Both the position numbers and the translations under genes were made by a program. A DNA stretch of 64,000 bases, taken from positions 62,001 to 126,000 of the forward strand of contig CANJMI010000003.1 of the NCBI GenBank assembly GCA_947475525.1. Direction: 5' to 3'. Below, one piece after another: positions 54,660 to 62,922 of the stretch; the first letter of the stretch is position 1, and each line of letters begins with the position of its first letter. This stretch comes from Polyangiaceae bacterium. GTDB lineage: Bacteria > Myxococcota_A > Polyangia > Polyangiales > Polyangiaceae. The notes under the pieces are model-generated. The model did no database searches. It worked only from the letters and a program-made list of their open reading frames with translations, and had not been told where the DNA came from.

Positions 54660-56404
54660 GCACCTCGCGCGCAGAAGTGGCCGCGCGGCTCGCGACCGGA
54701 GCTCCGCTTGATGACTGTATTCTGCAGTCGCAGTCGCTCGCTGGTCAGTCGCTCGTCGGCACGAGCCTCGTTCGCGCCAAGCTCTTCGACGTCGACTTCA
54801 CCGGCACCGACCTCAGCTCGGCTAAGCTCGCTGGCGCGGTGTTGGTGCGCTGTCGCCTTGATGGCGCCAGGCTCGACGGCGCCGATCTGACTGGCGCGCG
54901 TCTCGCCCAGTCGACACTCGACGGCGCGTCGCTGCTCGGGGCCACTCTCGCCGGACTGCTCGTGGCCGACTCGTCCCTCCGCGGCGCAAAGCTCGACGGC
55001 ACCCGGCTCGAGCGGGCCGCGCTCGTCAACTCGCACCTCGAGCAGGCGTCGCTCGTCGACGCGGTGTTCGAGCAAGCCACGGTGCTCGGCTGCTGGCTTG
55101 ACGGCGCGAACCTCACCGGTGCGACGCTGCGCGCCAGCGCGTTCACCGGCAGCCATCTGCGCGGCGCTCTCTTTCGCGGCGCCAAACTGACGCAGGCGCT
55201 GCTGCGGGACGCCGATCTGCGCGACGTCGACATGAGCGATGCCACCGTGGACATGGTCAACTTCGCGGGCGCCGATCTGCGTGGAGCGACGCTCGCGCGA
55301 ACCATGCACATGGCGGTATTCGATGGCGCGGTGCTCGGCGACCGCTCGCTCGCCGGTACCGACCTCACCGGCTCGGAGCTCGACCAACGCGATCTCAGCG
55401 GCGCCGATTTGCGCGGCGCGAACCTGTCGATGTGCTCGCTCATTGGCGCAGACTTGCGCGGCGCAAAACTTTCGGGCGCGCGCTTCGAGCGAGCGCTGTT
55501 GTCGCGCTGCAACCTCGCCGGCGCGGATCTCCGGGACGTCGAGCTCGGCTCGGTGGTGCTCGACGGCGCCAATCTCCGCGGCGTAAACTTGGCAGGGTGC
55601 AACCTTGAGTTGTCGACGCTGTCGGACGCGGATCTGTCCGACGCCGATCTCTCGGGCGCGAAGCTCGAGCGCGCGACACTCGAGCGCACCAACTTGTCGC
55701 GCGCGAACCTCCGCGGAACGCAGTTCCTTAGCTCTCTATTGAACGCTGCGGTGCTCGATGACGCGAAACTCACCGGGGCGAGCTTCTTCGCAGTGCTGCT
55801 CAACGGCACCGCACTGGCCAACGTGGCGTTGACCGACGCGCGCTTCGAGGCCTGCAGTTTCGTTGAGGCCGACCTGTCGCGCCGTGATTTATCGCGCGGG
55901 AAGTTCATCCGCTGCGACTTCAGCCGAGCGAAACTCGCCGGGTCGTCGCTGCGCGACGCCGAACTCGACGGGGCTACTTTTCAAGGCACGGATTTGGCTG
56001 GTGCGACGCTTGTTGGTGCGTCTGCCGCGGGCGCCTTTTTCGGAGAGGCCGCGCTCGAGGCGACATGCTTCAGCGGCGCCAACCTACGCTATGCCACCTT
56101 CACGGGAGCAACGCTCGGTCGCGCCACCTTCGACCGCGCCGACCTGCGCGATGCCATGCTCGAGCGTGTGCAAGCGCGCGGCGCAAGCTTTCAGGCGGCT
56201 CGCCTCGAGCACGCGAACCTCGCGTACGCCGATGTCGAGGGAGCCGACTTCACCGACGCCGCGCTGACCGGCGCGGAGCTGCACGCGCTGCGCGACCGCG
56301 CTGCGCGCTTCTCGCCGGGAGCGCGTGCATTGGCGCGAGGCGACGATCGCGAGCGGCTCGAGGCCGAAGCCTGGCAGCCGCCCGCGGATCGAACTAGGAC
56401 CTGA
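54656..56404 (+). CDS. Giant pentapeptide-repeat protein
   Basis: A 582-residue protein of which residues about 20-545 are an essentially continuous pentapeptide array (roughly 100 A(D/N)LxG-type units such as SGADLRGANLSMCSLIGADL). This would make a right-handed quadrilateral beta-helix of some 26 coils. There is no signal peptide; the last ~35 residues are helical and charged. It starts in an ATGA overlap with the DUF2169 gene and ends 2 bp before the DUF3540 gene. Pentapeptide proteins are regular companions of DUF2169/DUF3540/DUF4150 genes; whether they are scaffolds or effector shields is not known. Confidence 0.88.
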   Translation: MSTSRAEVAARLATGAPLDDCILQSQSLAGQSLVGTSLVRAKLFDVDFTGTDLSSAKLAGAVLVRCRLDGARLDGADLTGARLAQSTLDGASLLGATLAGLLVADSSLRGAKLDGTRLERAALVNSHLEQASLVDAVFEQATVLGCWLDGANLTGATLRASAFTGSHLRGALFRGAKLTQALLRDADLRDVDMSDATVDMVNFAGADLRGATLARTMHMAVFDGAVLGDRSLAGTDLTGSELDQRDLSGADLRGANLSMCSLIGADLRGAKLSGARFERALLSRCNLAGADLRDVELGSVVLDGANLRGVNLAGCNLELSTLSDADLSDADLSGAKLERATLERTNLSRANLRGTQFLSSLLNAAVLDDAKLTGASFFAVLLNGTALANVALTDARFEACSFVEADLSRRDLSRGKFIRCDFSRAKLAGSSLRDAELDGATFQGTDLAGATLVGASAAGAFFGEAALEATCFSGANLRYATFTGATLGRATFDRADLRDAMLERVQARGASFQAARLEHANLAYADVEGADFTDAALTGAELHALRDRAARFSPGARALARGDDRERLEAEAWQPPADRTRT

Positions 56405-56406
56405 GT

Positions 56407-56955
56407 ATGAGCGAGCTAGCCAGAGTGCTGCCGACCGTCGCCGCGCGGAGCGAGCTTCAACTTGGGCCTGCGCATGTGCTCGAGGTGCTGCCGACCGGCG
56501 TGCGCGTGCGACTCGAGAGTGGCCAGATGGTGGAGGCCGGGCTCGCGTTGGCCGCGCCCTACACGCCCTGCGCCGAGGATGTCGTGCTGGTCATCGCTCA
56601 CGGTGAGCGCTCGTGGGTGATTGGCGTCATCGACGGGCGCGGCACCAGCGCGCTGCGTTTTCAAGGGGACGTCGAACTCCACGCGGTCGGAGGCACGGTC
56701 AAAATCCACGGCGATCGCGGGCTCAAGCTGAGCGGCCCGCAAGTCGAGCTGACCGGAACGGAGATTCGACTGATCGCCGACTCCGTCGTGCAGAAAATGC
56801 AGACGCTCTATCAGCGCGTGCGCGAACTGGTCAGCGTGCACGCAAAGCGGAGCCACACGATCGTGGACGAGTCCGCCTTCAGCAAAGCCAAGAGCCAGAC
56901 GATGCTGACCGAGGAGGCGATGTGCATCAACGGCAAGGAGATCCACCTCGGATGA
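56407..56955 (+). CDS. DUF3540 spike-associated protein
   Basis: A 182-residue protein of the DUF3540 family found next to DUF4150 and vgrG genes. An OB-like first half (RSWVIGVIDGRGTSALRFQG) is followed by a short beta-helix-like run (VELHAVGGTVKIHGDRGLKL, SGPQVELTGTEIRLIADSVV) with an octapeptide rhythm like that of VgrG needles, then a helical segment and a C-terminus EAMCINGKEIHLG. Because the VgrG of this island lacks the needle, this protein could supply it (inference). Starts 2 bp after the pentapeptide gene. Confidence 0.82.
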   Translation: MSELARVLPTVAARSELQLGPAHVLEVLPTGVRVRLESGQMVEAGLALAAPYTPCAEDVVLVIAHGERSWVIGVIDGRGTSALRFQGDVELHAVGGTVKIHGDRGLKLSGPQVELTGTEIRLIADSVVQKMQTLYQRVRELVSVHAKRSHTIVDESAFSKAKSQTMLTEEAMCINGKEIHLG

Positions 56956-56965
56956 GGCAGCCCTC

Positions 56966-58009
56966 ATGATGCCTGCGTGCCTGCGCGGCCCAGGGATGAA
57001 CATGGGCATGCCCGACGTGTGCCTCACGCCCGCTTTCCCGGCGCCGATCCCGGTGCCCTATCCGAACATCGCGATGCACGTGCAGGGCGCCCCCTTCGTC
57101 GTCAAGACGAAGGTCCGCTGCCTCAACGCGCTCAACATGATGAGCAAGATCACCATGACCTCAGGCATGGAGGGCGGGTCCGTGCATCCGATGTTCAAGG
57201 GCCCCGGCAGCTTCACAATAGGTAGCCCGAAGGTCTTCATGCAAGGCGCACCGGCGGTGAATCTGACCAACCCGACCACCGGCAACAACATGAACAATCC
57301 GGTCGGCGCGGCCACCGTGCCCGACCCCTCGAACGTGTTCTATACGCTGGCCGGCCCACTTCCTTTGCCCTCGCCAGCGATCGCCGTCTTTGCGTCCGCA
57401 GCGCAGCGTCGTGAGTTCGAGCAGCGCCTCGATTGTTTGCCCGTGCAGCTCGCACGGCTCGCCAACAAAGTAGCGTACCTGCGACCCTGGCGATTTGCTC
57501 AGGGCACCGGAACGCTCATTCGCGCGGTGCTCGCCCTCGGCTCGCCGCTGGTGCTCGACCTGCGCGGAAATCCAGGCGGTACGCTGGCAAGCGCGGTGGA
57601 CGCATTGTCGGGCCTTGTGCCCGAAGGCTCAGAGCTCTGCACGCTCGTGCCCACAGCCGGGCACAACGAGTGCCTGCGCAGCCGCAGCCCGGAGCTCTGC
57701 GCGCCGCCGATCGTGGCGCTGGTGGACGGCGAAACGGCGTCGGCTGCGGAGCTCTTCGTGGGCACGCTGCGCGCGTACGGCCGCGCTCTCGTGGTCGGCG
57801 AGCCCACTCGCGGCAAGGCCACGGTGCAGACCTTTGCCGCGGCCGCCGCGGGCCCCGACTCGTGGTATCTCGAGGTCGGGCGCTGGCTCCTACCGGGGGG
57901 CGTCGAGCTGCCGTATGCGGGGCTGGAGCCAGATCGGCGCGCACCGATCGTGGCGAGCGAGGACGCACGGCTCGGGTGGGTCGCCGAGCTAGCCGCGCAG
58001 CTCACTTGA
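56966..58009 (+). CDS. DUF4150 (PAAR-like) protein fused to S41 serine protease
   Basis: A 347-residue two-domain protein. Residues about 1-125 are DUF4150/PAAR-like (DVCLTPAFPAPIPVPYPNIA, SGMEGGSVHPMFKGPGSF, KVFMQGAPAVNLTNPTTGNN, MNNPVGA), which caps the tip of VgrG spikes. Residues about 135-345 match the catalytic core of S41 C-terminal-processing proteases: LVLDLRGNPGGTL (195-207), the nucleophile in DGETASAAELFVG (Ser259) and GEPTRGKATVQ (Lys284). The Ser-Lys spacing of 25 equals that of Tsp/CtpB enzymes. No PDZ domain and no signal peptide. It is thus a candidate protease effector delivered on the spike tip. Its end overlaps the convergent gene by 8 bp. Confidence 0.82.
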   Translation: MMPACLRGPGMNMGMPDVCLTPAFPAPIPVPYPNIAMHVQGAPFVVKTKVRCLNALNMMSKITMTSGMEGGSVHPMFKGPGSFTIGSPKVFMQGAPAVNLTNPTTGNNMNNPVGAATVPDPSNVFYTLAGPLPLPSPAIAVFASAAQRREFEQRLDCLPVQLARLANKVAYLRPWRFAQGTGTLIRAVLALGSPLVLDLRGNPGGTLASAVDALSGLVPEGSELCTLVPTAGHNECLRSRSPELCAPPIVALVDGETASAAELFVGTLRAYGRALVVGEPTRGKATVQTFAAAAAGPDSWYLEVGRWLLPGGVELPYAGLEPDRRAPIVASEDARLGWVAELAAQLT

Positions 58010-58604
58010 CCAGCGCGTCGAGGGCATAGCGGAGCGTCGCCAGCACCTGCGGCGGCAGCTGCACGGTCAGCCGCTTCAGCTCGCCGACTTCGCGGTAATG
58101 GAGCGTCAAAAGTGGAATTGGCACCATCGCCTCGGGCGTGTGGCGGCTCACGGGAACACAGTCCAGGCGGAGGCCAATGGTCTCGAGCACCAACCCAAAC
58201 TCGCCGAGCGCGCCGAGCACCAACTCGACGCGCAACCCGGGGAGCGCGCGGCCATAACAGGCAGCAAGAATTTGCACGAGCGACCCCTCCCCCGGGCACA
58301 ACGCCTCAATCTCGGCGACCACCTCAGCCACGCCGCGATCGGCCGCAGCCGCTTCCCGAAAGAGCGTCCGCGCGGCTCGTACCGCAGGCACAAGCGTGAG
58401 CGCATCTACCCCGTGCGTACGGCAAAAGTCCCCGACATGCGCGTCGGCCGCCTCACCGACCTCGGCCGCGAGGTTGTGCGCGAGCAACTCGCCGAAGTCG
58501 CGCTGAACCGAGGCCGGAAGGCGCAGCAAGGTCAGCAAATCCGCGCTGAGCTCGGCGGCTCGGGCACTCGAATGTGACGTCCGCGGCGGTCCGAGCGTGG
58601 TCAT
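58002..58604 (-). CDS. COMM-domain-like protein
   Basis: A 200-residue soluble protein, minus strand, set between the PAAR-protease and vgrG. The N-terminal ~125 residues are helical (ADLLTLLRLPASVQRDFGEL, VGDFCRTHGVDALTLVPAVR). The last ~65 residues resemble the COMM domain of COMMD proteins: LRLDCVPVSRHTPE, then PIPLLTLHYREVGELKRLTV and LPPQVLATLRYALDAL. Human COMMD1 has WRVDGKSQSRHS, a strand, then a helix in the same places. The size (~200) and the helical-N/COMM-C plan also match. COMM domains are otherwise essentially eukaryotic. It could be an immunity or chaperone protein for the protease. Homology is by eye and not proven. Confidence 0.6.
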   Translation of the reverse strand: MTTLGPPRTSHSSARAAELSADLLTLLRLPASVQRDFGELLAHNLAAEVGEAADAHVGDFCRTHGVDALTLVPAVRAARTLFREAAAADRGVAEVVAEIEALCPGEGSLVQILAACYGRALPGLRVELVLGALGEFGLVLETIGLRLDCVPVSRHTPEAMVPIPLLTLHYREVGELKRLTVQLPPQVLATLRYALDALVK

Positions 58605-58712
58605 CTAACATTGCACGCTAGCGCCATCTTCACGTCGATGAAACATCCAAGGGCGAGCCCGCGGCGGTGGCGCAGCCTTGACCGCGACACTCGAATGCTG
58701 TCCCGTGGCGCC

Positions 58713-60170
58713 ATGGAATCGAGCCAGCTGCCGATCGCGCTTACCCTCGAATGGGAGGATGACGCGCTGCCCGCGCTGGTCGTGCAGCGCGTCACTGGCC
58801 GTGAGTCGATCTCACGCCTCTTTGAGTTCACGATTGACGCGGTGGCGACCGGAACCGTGCCGCCGGTGGCCGAGTTCGTCGGTTGCACAGCGACGCTCAC
58901 TTTCTCCCGCGACGGGGAGAAACTTCGGCGCATGTCCGGCCTGATTGAGCGGGCCGAGGAGCAGTTCGATTTCGATCCCCGCGTCGTCGCCTATCGGCTG
59001 CATTTTGCCCCGCTCGTGCACCGGCTGGCGACGGTGCGTAAACAAGATGTTTATCTTGATTTGAGCGTGCCGGAGATCGTGCTCGACAAGCTCAAACTCA
59101 TCGGGATTGAACCCCCTGCTTGCCGCTTGGCGCTGCTCGCCGACTACCCCGCCCGCGAATTCGTGGTTCAGTGGGACGAGACCGATCTCGCGTTCGTGAG
59201 CCGCCTGCTCGAGCATGTCGGCGTCAGCTATTTCTTCACGCAGCATGACGCTGGCTGCACAATCGCCATCGGCGACAGCAACGCAGCCTTCCCGCCCACC
59301 CACGGACTCGACGGCGTCGTGCAGTTCAGCCAGCGCGAGGGCATCCCCGGGATTCGCGCGCTTCGGGTGACGAGCGGCGAGGTGCCGCATCTCTACATGG
59401 TATCGGACTACAATTACCGTACGCCCAATTCCGAGATCGCTGGCTCACACTTGTGCGTCGACGGTGTCGGTGGGGTGGTGGAGTATGGGTCTCACGTCAA
59501 GACGCAAGCCGAGGCTGACCGCATGGCCCGCATCCGCGCCGAGGAAGCCCAAGCACGTCGCCAGGTGTACGAAGGATCGAGCGACATCTGCCAACTTCAG
59601 GCGGGGCATCGCATTCGCATTGTGGGCCATGAGCGCCTCGAGGAAGTCGAGCTCTTGATTGAGCACGTCGAGCATGACGCGGCGCAGAGCGTGCTGCTTC
59701 AGGACTCAGGCGCAGGCGGCGGCTACCGAAACACCTTCCGCGCGGTGCCATTGTCGGATCAATCGACCTATCGCCCCGCGCGAGTGACGCCGGTGCCGCG
59801 GATTCACGGTCTGCTCACCGGCATCATCGAGCCGCTCGAGGCCGGCCGCGTGGAGCGGCTTGCGCACATCGACGACCAAGGGCGCTACGCGGTGCGCTTC
59901 TGCTTCGATATGGGTGCGTTCGGACAGCGCAAAGCATCTCACCCGGTGCGCAAGGCCGAGCCTACCGTCGGCCCCGACTATGGAATGCACTTCCCGCTGC
60001 GTCCGGGCGTCGAGGTGGTCATGGCGTTCGTGAACGGGGATCCCGACCGCCCGGTCATCGTGGGCGGGCTGCACAACACGTTAAGTCCGGCGCACGTGCG
60101 CGCGGCCAATGCCAGCATCAACACGATCAAGACCGCGTCGGGCATCAAGATGCACTTCAAAGACGACTGA
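58713..60170 (+). CDS. vgrG: Short VgrG tip protein
   Basis: A 485-residue VgrG-type spike hub. ATG at 58713 fits the family start (LPIALTLEWEDDALPALVVQ). The gp27-like region is present (ISRLFEFTIDAVAT, REFVVQWDETDLAFVSRLLE, HVGVSYFFTQHD), as is the gp5 OB fold (GRVERLAHIDDQGRYAVRF, FPLRPGVEVVMAFVNGDPDR, PVIVGGLHNT). It stops at SINTIKTASGIKMHFKDD, the first turn of the needle that normally follows. Usual VgrG proteins are 600-700 residues. The needle must come from another protein or be missing. It is divergent from the COMM-like gene. Confidence 0.9.
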   Translation: MESSQLPIALTLEWEDDALPALVVQRVTGRESISRLFEFTIDAVATGTVPPVAEFVGCTATLTFSRDGEKLRRMSGLIERAEEQFDFDPRVVAYRLHFAPLVHRLATVRKQDVYLDLSVPEIVLDKLKLIGIEPPACRLALLADYPAREFVVQWDETDLAFVSRLLEHVGVSYFFTQHDAGCTIAIGDSNAAFPPTHGLDGVVQFSQREGIPGIRALRVTSGEVPHLYMVSDYNYRTPNSEIAGSHLCVDGVGGVVEYGSHVKTQAEADRMARIRAEEAQARRQVYEGSSDICQLQAGHRIRIVGHERLEEVELLIEHVEHDAAQSVLLQDSGAGGGYRNTFRAVPLSDQSTYRPARVTPVPRIHGLLTGIIEPLEAGRVERLAHIDDQGRYAVRFCFDMGAFGQRKASHPVRKAEPTVGPDYGMHFPLRPGVEVVMAFVNGDPDRPVIVGGLHNTLSPAHVRAANASINTIKTASGIKMHFKDD

Positions 60171-60364
60171 CGGCGCTCGCGTGTCAACAACGCGCGGCAG
60201 ACCAGGAGTGATGCCGCCACGCTTCAACTCCGAATCGACGAGGCTCCCGTTCAATTCGTCGCTCGCGGCCTTCGAGATCCTCGAAGACGCCGCGTCGCCT
60301 GGAGTTGTGCTGGAGCTCTCAAAAGGAGCGGCCTGAGAGTGTGACCGTACGTAAGCGCGCGGGC

Positions 60365-62014
60365 CTAGCGCGCGAGGGTGAAGCTCTTGCCGTCGGCCTT
60401 GAACTGGAACGTGTTCATCCAGTCTTTCACGATGATGTTCGCCGGGCGAAGCACGAAGAGCACGCCGCCGTCGATGTGATTGTATCCGTAGTAGTGGCCT
60501 TCGAGTGTCGAGGTGCCGGCGTTGGTCGTGACCGTCACCACCTCGGGCGCGCTGCTCGGTGGGATCTGCAATTTGATAGGTGAGAGCCAGGTGGCCTGGC
60601 CGTCGAGGATGCGCACGCGGTCCCAGGTGCGGCCGGCGAGCGGACTCGGCAGCATCAACTTGGCGCCGTTGACGGACTGCAAGCGTTTGAAGAGCGCTTT
60701 GTAAGTGTGGTCGCTTACCCACTGCGGGTCGCAGTAGCTCATGAAGTCGACGTAGTCGTTTGGGTTAAGGAGCTTCGCGGAGGTGGCGTTGTAGCCCCAG
60801 ACGCCGATGCTCGCGTCCGGGTGGGGATAATTGGGGTCGCCGTCGACGCCGCAGGGCGAGTGGTGACGGCCGTGGTTGTGGCCAATCTCGTGGACCGCGG
60901 TCTGCGCCGAGTCGCTGCCGCTCGTGCCGACGCCGATGGCTGCCCGCGACCAGCTGTCGCTGGCATCGGTGACCCAGCCGAGACCGAGTAGGTTCGTGTT
61001 GGTCTCGCCGTGAATGCCGTAATAATAGACCTGCGACGACGGCCCGTCTTGCTCGCGAAGGTCGCTTATCTCGCTCAGCAGGTCCGACCAACCGCCGTAG
61101 TCGGTGAGGTCGCCGTTGAAGGTATACGGCTGGCTGCGAACGGTCACTTCGACATCCGGGATCGGATACTGACCGCGGAGCAGCGAGGCGTACTTGCTCA
61201 CCTGCGCCGGCGAGGTGTCGGGAAGCGTGCCGTAGTTGTTCACCGGCACCAGCACCACGCGGAGTTTGTCGCCCGAGCTCTTCGCGCCGAGCGGAACTTG
61301 CTGCGTACCCTGTGGGAAGCCGGCCTTGCTGTTCATGCCGTTGCCGTTTGGCTGGACCAGATCGACGCGGTAGCTCCCGCCGACGGTGATCATGTGGGCG
61401 GGCACCTCGATGTTCACGGTGCTGGCGAGTGAGGCCTGGCTGCTCTGGCCGCTCAGCACTTGCGACTTTTCGGCATAGTACGCGCCCGAGCTGAAGCGCG
61501 CGGTCACGGCCTTGCCGTCGTAGCTGCCGTCGAGTTGGTAGAACACGCGCACAACCGCGGCCTTGTCCGCGACGATCGGGATGTCGCTCTGCTGCGAGAG
61601 CGGAACCTCGATCGACTGGTAGAGCTTCACGTCGCTGATGGCCACGCCGTTGGCGGCGTCGCCTACTGGCGCCGGCGGGATGGGAGGTGGGCCGCCGCCC
61701 GTGGTGCTGGAGCTCGCCGTCGAACTTCCGCTACCGGCTGTCGAGTTCGTCATCGGATCGCCGCCTACGCCTGAGCTGGTGGCGCCGCCGCTCGTGGCCG
61801 AAGCGTTCGCGGACCCGTTGCCGTTCGACCCCACGTCGTCGGGGCTGCCCGCACCTTGCCCGCTCGATGCGGACGTAGGCGGCCTTGCCGCATCCTCGGC
61901 GATGCGGATGTCGTCTGCGCCCGTGATCACGTTGCAGCTCGCGAGCAGGCTGAGGCCCACCGTGCCGAGCACGAGGTAGAAGCGTGGTGCGATGGGTGTC
62001 AACGTCGGCTTCAT
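60365..62014 (-). CDS. Metzincin metalloprotease lipoprotein
   Basis: A 549-residue lipoprotein (lipobox LLASC, Cys27) with a Gly/Ser/Thr/Ala linker up to about 110. The catalytic zinc motif HEIGHNHGRHH (375-385, H-E-x-x-H-x-x-G-x-x-H) and Met-turn FMSYCDP (Met425) are intact, so it is a metzincin, probably M66-like. A beta-sandwich segment precedes (about 120-240) and a beta-rich C-terminus follows. It would degrade proteins outside the cell. It is convergent with vgrG, ~195 bp apart; nothing obvious lies between (60171-60364). Confidence 0.87.
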   Translation of the reverse strand: MKPTLTPIAPRFYLVLGTVGLSLLASCNVITGADDIRIAEDAARPPTSASSGQGAGSPDDVGSNGNGSANASATSGGATSSGVGGDPMTNSTAGSGSSTASSSTTGGGPPPIPPAPVGDAANGVAISDVKLYQSIEVPLSQQSDIPIVADKAAVVRVFYQLDGSYDGKAVTARFSSGAYYAEKSQVLSGQSSQASLASTVNIEVPAHMITVGGSYRVDLVQPNGNGMNSKAGFPQGTQQVPLGAKSSGDKLRVVLVPVNNYGTLPDTSPAQVSKYASLLRGQYPIPDVEVTVRSQPYTFNGDLTDYGGWSDLLSEISDLREQDGPSSQVYYYGIHGETNTNLLGLGWVTDASDSWSRAAIGVGTSGSDSAQTAVHEIGHNHGRHHSPCGVDGDPNYPHPDASIGVWGYNATSAKLLNPNDYVDFMSYCDPQWVSDHTYKALFKRLQSVNGAKLMLPSPLAGRTWDRVRILDGQATWLSPIKLQIPPSSAPEVVTVTTNAGTSTLEGHYYGYNHIDGGVLFVLRPANIIVKDWMNTFQFKADGKSFTLAR

Positions 62015-62146
62015 CCGACAACGCTAGGTCAAACCGGCCGGCCGGCCTATATAAAAGCTTCGAAACTCTCGTTATTTGTCAGCATTGCAATTTTACATCT
62101 CTGCGCGATCGGGCCCGCTGGCGGAAGTTTGCGCGCGGTCTTCAGC

Positions 62147-62620
62147 ATGTGCGGGCTCGGTCCAAACGCGTTGGGGCCATCGTGGCGATGCTCGACGAGG
62201 GGCACGTTCGAGCTCCCGCTGCATCGGCGGGGGTGGGGCTCGTTCCTGAAGCTCTTCGGTGGTCTTGCGGTGGCGGTGGCGGTGGCGCTGACCTCCTATT
62301 TCATTCGCGCCAAAGAGGTCGATCCACGCTTCGGATTGTGTGTAGGCAGCCTCTTTGCGGCCGTGGCGAGTCAGTATGTCGTCGCGTCGGTGTTGCCTGA
62401 GTCGCCTACGTTCACGTTGGCCGACCGCCTTCATCTCGTGGCGTTCGCGGTCGTACTCATAGGCATCGTCCAAAGCGCGGTCGCCTTGCACTATCTGAGT
62501 CGAGACACCGAAGAGGACGAGCGACTCGTTCAGCGCCTGGACCGTGTCACGTTCGCGCTGGTGACGACCCTGTGGCTCGGCGTGTCCGCTCTCCTGGTCT
62601 ATCAAGCGCGTGCCTCTTGA
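62147..62620 (+). CDS. Pentameric ligand-gated channel-like membrane protein lacking ligand domain
   Basis: A 157-residue protein with four hydrophobic helices: M1 about 32-53 (SFLKLFGGLAVAVAVALTSY), M2 about 60-83 (RFGLCVGSLFAAVASQYVVA then SVLPE), M3 about 91-117 and M4 about 132-152. The M1-M4 spacing, the VLPESPTFTLAD link between M2 and M3 and the charged M3-M4 loop resemble the channel domain of pentameric ligand-gated ion channels such as GLIC. There is no room upstream for the ~200-residue extracellular domain: the divergent metzincin starts at 62014. Start uncertain; a TTG at 62129 is an alternative. Channel activity is not established. Confidence 0.55.
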   Translation: MCGLGPNALGPSWRCSTRGTFELPLHRRGWGSFLKLFGGLAVAVAVALTSYFIRAKEVDPRFGLCVGSLFAAVASQYVVASVLPESPTFTLADRLHLVAFAVVLIGIVQSAVALHYLSRDTEEDERLVQRLDRVTFALVTTLWLGVSALLVYQARAS

Positions 62621-62794
62621 GCACCGACCACGGTACTTCGCCCTCCGTTGGCCCGCCTTCGCTCGAAAAACCGTCCAGCCGCAAGCGACTTCGCCTCGCG
62701 ATTCGGGAATAACCCCTCGAACGCCGTGTTCAATGGCGCGAGCCGCCGAGCCGGTGGCTCCCGACCCGATGGAGCGCGATCTTTGTCGAATCAA

Positions 62795-62822
62795 TTGACA
62801 CCGATCCCAACCCAACTAGATT
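62795..62822 (+). promoter_or_regulatory. Possible sigma-70 promoter upstream of ABC gene
   Basis: A perfect -35 TTGACA (62795-62800) with TAGATT (62817-62822, 4/6 to -10) after 16 nt, upstream of the ABC transporter ATPase gene. The rest of the 62621-62856 gap shows nothing else. Confidence 0.45.
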
Positions 62823-62922
62823 GCGCACGCCCAAGGGGAGGAGCTACTCCCGCCCAATGGCGCGTATGGGGGCCTCGGCTTTCGCCGGCCTCGATGGAGA
62901 ATATTCCTTGTCCAGCGATGTG

